From contig NZ_CP139145.1 in NCBI RefSeq assembly GCF_034048115.1, forward strand, positions 1,550,001 through 1,614,000: DNA of 64,000 bases. Direction: 5' to 3'. Of the stretch, positions 57,870 to 64,000 are shown piece after piece. Numbering within the stretch: the first letter of the stretch is position 1; each line of letters begins with the position of its first letter. The DNA is from Pseudarthrobacter sp. IC2-21. Lineage in GTDB: Bacteria; Actinomycetota; Actinomycetes; Actinomycetales; Micrococcaceae. The translations under genes and the position numbers were made by a program. The notes under the pieces were generated by a model. It saw only the letters and a program-made list of their open reading frames with translations, had not been told where the DNA came from and did no database searches.

Positions 57870-58682
57870 ATGGCACGGCTTGACCAGGCCCTGGTGGCCC
57901 GCGGCCTGGCGAGGTCGCGGACCCACGCCGCTGCACTGATAGCCGAAGGCAAAGTGAGCTCCGCCGGGCTGGTTCTGTCCAAGGCCTCCCTCCAGGTCCC
58001 TGAGGACAGGGACCTGGCCGTTGAGCATACCGACGAGGACAACTATGTCAGCCGGGCCGGCCACAAGCTCGCCGGAGCGTTGGACGCCTTCCCGGAGGTC
58101 ATCGTTGACGGCAAACGGTGCCTGGACGCCGGCGCATCCACCGGCGGCTTCACCGAGGTGCTCCTTCGGCGCGGTGCGGCGCATGTGGTGGCGGTCGACG
58201 TCGGGCATGGCCAGCTGGTGCCCCAACTACGCGAGGATCCCCGCGTCGCCGTGCACGAAGGCATGAACGTGCGCTACATGACGCCGGCGGATATCGGCGG
58301 CGAGGCCGAACTTACCGTGGCCGATCTCTCCTTCATCTCGCTGACCCTGGTGACCCACCCGCTGGCCGTGTGCACACGGCCCGGCGGTGACCTGGTGCTC
58401 ATGGTGAAGCCGCAGTTCGAGATCGGCAAGGACCGGCTGGGCCGCACCGGGGTGGTGACCTCGGAACGCGAACGCCGGATGGCGGTCGAAAAAGTCGCCA
58501 ATGCAGCGCTCGACGCCGGACTGGACTTGTGCGGCCTGGCGGCGAGCCCCTTGCCGGGTCAGGACGGAAACGTCGAATACTTCCTGTGGATAAAGCGGAG
58601 GATGGCGCGGGACCTGCCTAAGATCGAAGAGCGCCAGGCGGCCGTTGATGGCCTGCTTGGACGAATCTGGCCGAACCACTAG
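57870..58682 (+). CDS. tlyA: TlyA family rRNA (cytidine-2'-O)-methyltransferase
   Basis: This 270-residue protein has an S4 RNA-binding domain (about 3-65, RLDQALVARGLARSRTHAAALIAEGKVSSAGL). It is joined to an FtsJ-like methyltransferase fold with CLDAGASTGGFTEVLLRRGAAHVVAVDVGHGQL (SAM site, about 85-117), VADLSFISLTLV and LVMLVKPQFEIGKDRLG-like region (here DLVLMVKPQFEIGKDRLG). In mycobacteria TlyA methylates 16S C1409 and 23S C1920 and confers capreomycin sensitivity. NAD kinase starts 13 bp downstream. Confidence 0.93.
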   Translation: MARLDQALVARGLARSRTHAAALIAEGKVSSAGLVLSKASLQVPEDRDLAVEHTDEDNYVSRAGHKLAGALDAFPEVIVDGKRCLDAGASTGGFTEVLLRRGAAHVVAVDVGHGQLVPQLREDPRVAVHEGMNVRYMTPADIGGEAELTVADLSFISLTLVTHPLAVCTRPGGDLVLMVKPQFEIGKDRLGRTGVVTSERERRMAVEKVANAALDAGLDLCGLAASPLPGQDGNVEYFLWIKRRMARDLPKIEERQAAVDGLLGRIWPNH

Positions 58683-58695
58683 AAAGCGGAACCTG

Positions 58696-59721
58696 ATGAC
58701 CAGGCGAGTACTTGTCCTTGCCCATACCGGCCGCGAGGAATCCCTGAAGGCTGCCTGGGAAGCCTGTGCCCAGCTCCACGACTCAGGAATCACCCCGGTC
58801 ATGCAGGAATCCGAACTGGCGGACATGGAACGGTTCTTTGGCCACCTCACCCAGCCGGTGGAGATCCTTCATGACCATGTGCGGCTGCCCGACGTAGAGC
58901 TCGTGATGGTCCTGGGAGGTGACGGCACCATACTGCGCGCCGCGGAACTGGTCCGAGAAGTCGATGTTCCGCTGCTGGGCGTCAACCTGGGCCACGTAGG
59001 GTTCCTGGCCGAGAGTGAGCGCGCGGACCTGGCCCAGACCGTGGAATGGATTGCCCGCCGCGACTACACGGTGGAAGAGCGCATGACCATCGACGTGCAG
59101 GTCTGGGTGCGCGGCCAAAAGATCTGGCACACGTGGGCGCTCAACGAGGCCGCGATCGAAAAGGGCAACCGCGAACGCATGCTGGAGCTGGTCACCGAAG
59201 TGGACGAACGCCCCCTGTCAGCCTTTGGCTGCGACGGCGTGGTCCTGGCCACGCCCACCGGCTCCACCGCGTACGCCTTTTCAGCCGGCGGCCCCGTGGT
59301 CTGGCCGGAGGTGGAGGCCCTGCTGATCGTTCCCATCAGCGCCCACGCTCTCTTCGCCAAGCCGCTGGTCGTATCACCGCGGTCGCGGCTGGCAGTGGAA
59401 GTGCTCACCCGCACCGGCGCCGAGGGCGTGCTCTGGTGCGACGGCCGCCGTTCGGTGGACCTCCCGCCCGGCGCGCGCGTGGAAGTGACGAAGTCACCCA
59501 CCCCCGTCCGTCTCGCCCGGACACACCAGACGCCGTTTTCCGCCCGGCTGGTGCGCAAGTTCGAGTTGCCCATCCACGGCTGGCGCGGGCCGGTTCCCCA
59601 GTCGGATGCCATTCACACCGGCCCCATCCCGGTGGTGCGGACCCCCTCTCCGATGCCGCCGCTCCAGGTGAGCTCCAAGGACCAGCCAGAAGACGAATCC
59701 GATCCCGCGAACGCAAAGTGA
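58696..59721 (+). CDS. nadK: NAD kinase
   Basis: This protein has 341 residues from the ATG at 58696 (MTRRVLVLAHTGREESLKAAWEAC); an extension overlapping tlyA is not needed. It phosphorylates NAD to NADP. The GGDGT motif is in MVLGGDGTILRAAEL (about 74-88), followed by NLGHVGFLAE, NEAAIEKGNRERML and the Gly-rich DGVVLATPTGSTAYAFSAGGPVV. The last about 50 residues are a disordered tail (SDAIHTGPIPVVRTPSPMPP). Three bases separate it from recN. Confidence 0.95.
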   Translation: MTRRVLVLAHTGREESLKAAWEACAQLHDSGITPVMQESELADMERFFGHLTQPVEILHDHVRLPDVELVMVLGGDGTILRAAELVREVDVPLLGVNLGHVGFLAESERADLAQTVEWIARRDYTVEERMTIDVQVWVRGQKIWHTWALNEAAIEKGNRERMLELVTEVDERPLSAFGCDGVVLATPTGSTAYAFSAGGPVVWPEVEALLIVPISAHALFAKPLVVSPRSRLAVEVLTRTGAEGVLWCDGRRSVDLPPGARVEVTKSPTPVRLARTHQTPFSARLVRKFELPIHGWRGPVPQSDAIHTGPIPVVRTPSPMPPLQVSSKDQPEDESDPANAK

Positions 59722-59724
59722 ACC

Positions 59725-61464
59725 ATGCTTGAAGAACTGAGAATCCGCGATCTGGGCGTCATCACCGACGCCACCCTGCCCCTGGGCCCAGGCCTGAGCG
59801 TCGTCACCGGCGAAACCGGTGCCGGCAAGACGATGGTGGTCACCGCCGTCGGACTCCTGCTGGGGGCCCGATCCGACGCCGGTGCGGTGCGCAGCGGCGC
59901 GAAGAGCGCCACCGCGGAAGCCGTGCTGAAGCTCGACGCCACGCACCCGGCGATTGCCCGGGCAGTGGACGCCGGCGCCGACGTCGAAGAGTTCGACGGC
60001 GGCGCGGAACTTATCCTTGCCCGGCGCCTTGGCGCGGACGGGCGCAGCCGTGCCTTCCTGGGCGGCCGCGCCGCGCCGGTGGGCGTGCTCGCCGAGATCG
60101 GCGAGACACTCGTGGTGGTGCACGGCCAGTCGGACCAGATCAGGCTGAAGGGGGCCGTGGCCCAGCGCGGTGCCTTGGACAAGTTCGCCGGCGAGGCACT
60201 GGCGGGTCCGCTGGGCGCCTACCAGTCCCTGTACGGCCACTGGAAGGCCAGCCAGACGGAGCTGGAGACCCTCCGCAACGCAGCCCGTGACAGGCTCCGT
60301 GAGGCCGAGTCGTTGGAGATCGCGCTGGCCGAGATTGACGAGGTGGACCCGCAGCCGGGGGAGGACGAATCCCTGAAGGCGGAGGCCGTGAAACTGGCCA
60401 ACGTGGAGGAGCTCAGGATCGCGGCCAACACCGCGCACCAGGCCCTCATCGCAGAGGACTACGGTGACGAGGGCGATGCCACCACCCTCGTGGACGCTGC
60501 GAAGCGAACCCTCGAAAACGTAGCTGAACACGACGCGGAGCTCGGTGCTGCCGCCGCACGCCTGGCGGAAGTGGGTTTCCTGCTCAACGACATCGCCACG
60601 GAACTGGCCAGTTACCAGGCGGGCCTGGACTCGGAGGGCCCCGAACGGCTCGCCGAGATCGAGGACCGCAGGGCAGCACTGGCCAAACTGGTCCGGAAGT
60701 ACGCTCCCAGCATCGACGAAGTCCTTGTCTGGGCGGAAAACGCCCGGGTCCGTTTCGACGAATTGCAGGACGATTCCACCCGGATCGAGGCGCTGGACGC
60801 CGAAGTCATCAAGGCGGAGGCTGAGCTGCAGAAGCAGGCCGCCGCGCTCAGCAAGATCCGGGCCAAGGCAGCCAAGGACCTCTCGGCCCGCGTGAGCGCG
60901 GAGCTCAAGGCGCTGGCCATGGCGGACGCCACCCTGCTGATCACTCTCGAACCTGCCGGACAGCTGAGCCCGCACGGCGCCGATGAGATCTCGTTCCTGC
61001 TGCAGCCGCATTCCGGGGCTCCGGCGCGGCCGCTGGGGAAGGGCGCCTCCGGGGGTGAGCTGTCCCGTGTGATGCTTGCCATCGAAGTGGTGCTGGCAGC
61101 TGTGGACCCGGTCCCCACCTTTGTGTTCGACGAAGTGGACGCCGGCGTCGGCGGGCGGGCCGCCGTCGAGATCGGACGCCGGCTGGCCATGCTCGCCCGG
61201 CACGTGCAGGTGCTGGTGGTCACACACCTGCCGCAGGTGGCGGCCTTCGCCGACCAGCACATCACCGTCACCAAAACGTCGGTCAGGGGAGCCGACGGCG
61301 GCACCGCCACCGGGTTCACGTCCAGTGATGTGCGACTCCTCAACGCCGCTGAACGGGTCAGGGAACTGGCCCGCATGCTCGCGGGCCAGGAGGACTCCGA
61401 ATCGGCGCAGGCACACGCCCAGGAGCTCCTGGACGACGCAAAACTACTGCCGCAGCGGGCCTGA
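59725..61464 (+). CDS. recN: DNA repair protein RecN
   Basis: This 579-residue SMC-like ATPase works in double-strand-break repair. The N-terminal [39 protein letters not shown] holds Walker A (about 31-38). A central coiled coil (about 155-380) follows. The C-terminal head has the ABC signature [19 protein letters not shown] and Walker [21 protein letters not shown]. It follows nadK and tlyA in the order common to actinobacteria. No LexA box was recognised directly upstream. Confidence 0.95.
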   Translation: MLEELRIRDLGVITDATLPLGPGLSVVTGETGAGKTMVVTAVGLLLGARSDAGAVRSGAKSATAEAVLKLDATHPAIARAVDAGADVEEFDGGAELILARRLGADGRSRAFLGGRAAPVGVLAEIGETLVVVHGQSDQIRLKGAVAQRGALDKFAGEALAGPLGAYQSLYGHWKASQTELETLRNAARDRLREAESLEIALAEIDEVDPQPGEDESLKAEAVKLANVEELRIAANTAHQALIAEDYGDEGDATTLVDAAKRTLENVAEHDAELGAAAARLAEVGFLLNDIATELASYQAGLDSEGPERLAEIEDRRAALAKLVRKYAPSIDEVLVWAENARVRFDELQDDSTRIEALDAEVIKAEAELQKQAAALSKIRAKAAKDLSARVSAELKALAMADATLLITLEPAGQLSPHGADEISFLLQPHSGAPARPLGKGASGGELSRVMLAIEVVLAAVDPVPTFVFDEVDAGVGGRAAVEIGRRLAMLARHVQVLVVTHLPQVAAFADQHITVTKTSVRGADGGTATGFTSSDVRLLNAAERVRELARMLAGQEDSESAQAHAQELLDDAKLLPQRA

Positions 61465-61553
61465 CCCGCGGCCAACCCTTGATCGGAGGGGGTCCGGCCG
61501 TGCACACTGGATCATTTGGGGAACCAGTTCCTGATCCGGGAGAGGCTCAATTG

Positions 61554-63314
61554 ATGATAGGCTCGAATTCCGTGGTGCAGCGATCAAATTCCCGTGTAAA
61601 TTCCCGGTTCCCGGGCTCGTCCAAGACGACCAAACACATCTTCGTAACCGGTGGTGTGGCGTCCTCGCTCGGTAAGGGACTGACGGCTTCGAGCCTCGGT
61701 CACCTCCTGCGGGCACGCGGCTTGTCTGTAACTATGCAGAAGCTCGATCCCTATCTGAACGTGGATCCGGGCACGATGAACCCTTTCCAGCACGGTGAAG
61801 TCTTCGTCACGGACGACGGCGCCGAAACCGACCTGGACATTGGCCACTACGAGCGGTTCCTGGACGAAAACCTGGAAGGGTCCGCCAACGTCACCACCGG
61901 GCAGGTGTACTCCACCGTCATCGCCAAGGAACGCCGCGGCGAGTACCTCGGTGACACCGTCCAGGTCATTCCGCACATTACCGATGAGATCAAGCGCCGC
62001 ATGCGCCTGCCTGCAGAGGGCAAGAACGCGCCGGACGTGATCATCACCGAAATCGGCGGCACCGTGGGCGACATCGAGTCGCAGCCGTTCCTCGAGTCCG
62101 CCCGCCAGGTCCGCCAGGACGTCGGCCGCGGCAATGTCTTCTTCGTCCACGTCTCCCTGGTTCCCTACATCGGGCCGTCGCAGGAACTGAAGACCAAGCC
62201 CACTCAGCACTCCGTGGCCGCCCTGCGTTCCATCGGTATCCAGCCCGAAGCAATCGTGATCCGTTCGGACCGCGAGATTCCCGAGGCGATGCGGGCCAAG
62301 ATCGGCCGCATGTGCGATGTTGACCTTGAGGCCGTCATCGGCTGCCCCGATGCCCCCAGCATCTACGACATCCCCAAGACCCTGCACACCCAGGGCCTGG
62401 ACTCCTACATCGTCCGCGCCCTGGACCTGCCCTTCAAGGACGTTGACTGGACCAGCTGGGACAAGCTGCTCGAAGCCGTCCACAACCCCAAGCGCCACGT
62501 CGAGATCGCCCTGGTGGGCAAGTACATCGACCTCCCGGACGCCTACCTGTCCGTGACCGAAGCCCTCCGGGCGGGCGGCTTCGCCAATGACACCAAGGTC
62601 AAGATCCGCTGGGTGCCCTCGGACGAATGCGAAACCCACGAGGGCGCAGTGGCGTCCCTCGACGGCGTGGATGCCATCTGCGTACCCGGCGGCTTCGGAA
62701 TCCGCGGGCTCGAAGGAAAGCTGGGCGCCCTCAAATACGCCCGCGAATCCAAGCTGCCCGTCCTGGGCCTCTGCCTCGGCCTGCAGTGCATGGTGATCGA
62801 ATACGCACGCAACGTGGTGGGCCTTGAGGGCGCATCCTCCAGCGAATTCGAACCCGACTCCAAATACCCCGTCATCGCCACCATGGAAGAACAGCTGGAC
62901 ATCGTGGAAGGCAAGGGCGATCTTGGCGGCACCATGCGCCTTGGCCTGTACGAGGCCAAGCTCGATGAAGGCTCCGTCATCGCGGAAACCTACGGCAAGA
63001 CCACAGTCAGCGAACGCCACCGGCACCGCTATGAGGTCAACAACAAGTACCGCGAGCAAATTGCCGCCGAGGGGCTGGTCTTCTCCGGCACGTCACCGGA
63101 CGGCAAGCTCGTGGAATATGTTGAGCTGCCCCGCGAGGTCCACCCGTACTACGTGGCAACCCAGGCCCACCCGGAGCTGAGCTCGCGCCCCACCAGGCCC
63201 CACCCGCTCTTCATTGGCCTGATCAAAGCCGCGCTGGACCACCAGAACGCGCAGAACCAGGACACTGAGCAGGCACCGGCAGCCGAGCCGGCACATACGG
63301 TTGCCGCACAATAG
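61554..63314 (+). CDS. pyrG: CTP synthase
   Basis: This protein has 586 residues from the ATG at 61554 ([34 protein letters not shown]). GGGAGAGG lies 9-16 nt upstream and supports it; GTGs at 61572 and 61575 are alternatives. It makes CTP from UTP, ATP and glutamine. The synthetase domain has [26 protein letters not shown], and [32 protein letters not shown]. The glutaminase domain has the nucleophile Cys in [17 protein letters not shown] and His/Glu near [12 protein letters not shown]. The C-terminal about 30 residues are a variable tail. Confidence 0.95.
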   Translation: MIGSNSVVQRSNSRVNSRFPGSSKTTKHIFVTGGVASSLGKGLTASSLGHLLRARGLSVTMQKLDPYLNVDPGTMNPFQHGEVFVTDDGAETDLDIGHYERFLDENLEGSANVTTGQVYSTVIAKERRGEYLGDTVQVIPHITDEIKRRMRLPAEGKNAPDVIITEIGGTVGDIESQPFLESARQVRQDVGRGNVFFVHVSLVPYIGPSQELKTKPTQHSVAALRSIGIQPEAIVIRSDREIPEAMRAKIGRMCDVDLEAVIGCPDAPSIYDIPKTLHTQGLDSYIVRALDLPFKDVDWTSWDKLLEAVHNPKRHVEIALVGKYIDLPDAYLSVTEALRAGGFANDTKVKIRWVPSDECETHEGAVASLDGVDAICVPGGFGIRGLEGKLGALKYARESKLPVLGLCLGLQCMVIEYARNVVGLEGASSSEFEPDSKYPVIATMEEQLDIVEGKGDLGGTMRLGLYEAKLDEGSVIAETYGKTTVSERHRHRYEVNNKYREQIAAEGLVFSGTSPDGKLVEYVELPREVHPYYVATQAHPELSSRPTRPHPLFIGLIKAALDHQNAQNQDTEQAPAAEPAHTVAAQ

Positions 63315-63339
63315 AACCGAATAAGTAAAGGACGGCGCG

Positions 63340-64000
63340 ATGCCCGGTACACCTGAGACGACCCCGGCTGCAAAGCAGGTTTCGGATGCACCGAGCCCGC
63401 GCCGTCTTTTGTCCACGGAGAAGGTCTACGAAGGCCGGATCTGGGACGTTGTGAGCGACAGCTTCCAGCTAAGCGAGGCCGGCGAGGCGCTGACCCGTGA
63501 CTACATTGACCATCCGGGCGCTGTGGCGGTCCTGCCGATGAACGAGGCAGGTGAGGTCCTGCTCATCCGGCAGTACCGCCACCCCGTCGGCATGGACCTC
63601 TGGGAAATCCCGGCCGGACTCCTGGACGTGGAAGGCGAGGATTTTGTGGTGGGCGCTGCCCGCGAGCTGGCCGAGGAAGCAGACCTCGCCGCCGCCACGT
63701 GGAATGTCCTGGCCGACTTTTTCAACTCACCGGGATCATCCAGCGAGGCCATCAGGATCTACCTCGCCCGCGATCTTACCGACGTGCCGCACCATGAGCG
63801 CCACGAGCGGACGGATGAGGAAGCCGAAATCGAGTACCACTGGATCGCCCTGGACGACGCCGTTGCGGGCGTCCTGGCGGGACGGCTGCACAACCCGTCC
63901 GCCGTCGTCGGAATCCTCGCCGCGGCCGCGGCGCGCGCCGACGGTTATGCCGGGCTGCGTCCCGGGGACGCGCCCTGGCCGGCGCACCCAAGCCAGCGCT
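63340..64000 (+). CDS. Nudix hydrolase, ADP-ribose pyrophosphatase type (partial)
   Basis: It starts at the ATG at 63340 after AAAGGA and runs off the window, 220 codons visible. VYEGRIWDVVSDSFQL and DHPGAVAVLPMNEAGEVLLIRQYRHPVGMDLWEIPAGLLDV are typical of ADP-ribose pyrophosphatases (Rv1700-like). The Nudix helix AARELAEEADL follows, with one extra residue between its Gly and the REL motif compared with the general consensus, as in this subfamily. FFNSPGSSSEAIRIYLARDL completes the substrate region. It cleaves ADP-ribose to AMP and ribose 5-phosphate. It lies 25 bp after pyrG. Confidence 0.88.
   Translation, partial: MPGTPETTPAAKQVSDAPSPRRLLSTEKVYEGRIWDVVSDSFQLSEAGEALTRDYIDHPGAVAVLPMNEAGEVLLIRQYRHPVGMDLWEIPAGLLDVEGEDFVVGAARELAEEADLAAATWNVLADFFNSPGSSSEAIRIYLARDLTDVPHHERHERTDEEAEIEYHWIALDDAVAGVLAGRLHNPSAVVGILAAAAARADGYAGLRPGDAPWPAHPSQR

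Noticed and set aside
61479-61553. Longer pyrG start
   Set aside because: The TTG at 61479 would add 25 residues unlike CTP synthases, and the GGGAGAGG site points to the ATG at 61554.

Overview
The window is high-GC DNA from a Micrococcaceae-type actinobacterium, most like Arthrobacter/Pseudarthrobacter. The evidence is the actinobacterial 16S/23S sequence with no tRNA in the spacer, frequent GTG starts, several probable leaderless promoters, and the gene order (pheST, argCJBDFRGH, helD, tyrS, rrn, tlyA, nadK, recN, pyrG). This placement rests on reading the sequence; no database search was run.

Layout. 1-4.1 kb: a truncated MFS exporter, a MutT-like Nudix enzyme, an Rv2578c-type radical SAM protein behind a near-consensus SOS box, and a SIMPL-domain/HExxH-protein pair. 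4.2-7.9 kb: pheS-pheT with a structured leader. 7.9-14.1 kb: a secondary-metabolism locus with a phosphopantetheinyl transferase, an M1 peptidase and a 1323-residue Pls/PosA-type synthetase (adenylation, carrier, then six membrane segments around three soluble domains). A hand-extracted specificity code looks like lysine, so this is a candidate poly-amino-acid (epsilon-poly-lysine-like) system. 14.1-16.3 kb: quinone oxidoreductase and fatty-acid desaturase. 16.4-25.1 kb: the arginine operon argCJBDFR-argGH, with an ARG-box-like site and a leaderless promoter, ended by an unusual nested palindrome. 25.3-28.6 kb: a PNPOx-family protein and an alkylation-repair cluster (Ogt, Ada-AraC-AlkA fusion, Mpg). 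28.5-33 kb: a GNAT enzyme, the RNA polymerase recycling factor HelD and tyrS.

33-52.3 kb holds two almost identical rrn operons (16S-23S-5S) in direct orientation, exactly 13,228 bp apart, each with its own tandem promoters. Between them lie about 7 kb of accessory genes: an unknown protein, two RibD/DHFR-like reductases, glutamate decarboxylase paired with a class II glutamine amidotransferase, a VOC protein and a GH13 glycosidase. Downstream of rrn2, at 52.6-54.4 kb, sits a 1,766-bp IS1634-family element with 14-bp terminal inverted repeats, a frameshifted transposase and a very long (127 bp) flanking direct repeat. It landed in or beside a MITE-like palindromic element that also follows rrn1.

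54.7-64 kb is a compact plus-strand run: a low-complexity Arg/Gly-rich repeat protein with a helical/TPR-like and acidic C-terminus, HAD-IIA phosphatase, a small conserved protein, TlyA rRNA methyltransferase, NAD kinase, RecN, CTP synthase and a truncated ADP-ribose-pyrophosphatase-type Nudix gene. The Pls-like locus, the long IS target duplication, the SOS box, the rrn duplication with its cargo, and the interspersed CGCTCTCTCACTT palindromes are the main points for follow-up.
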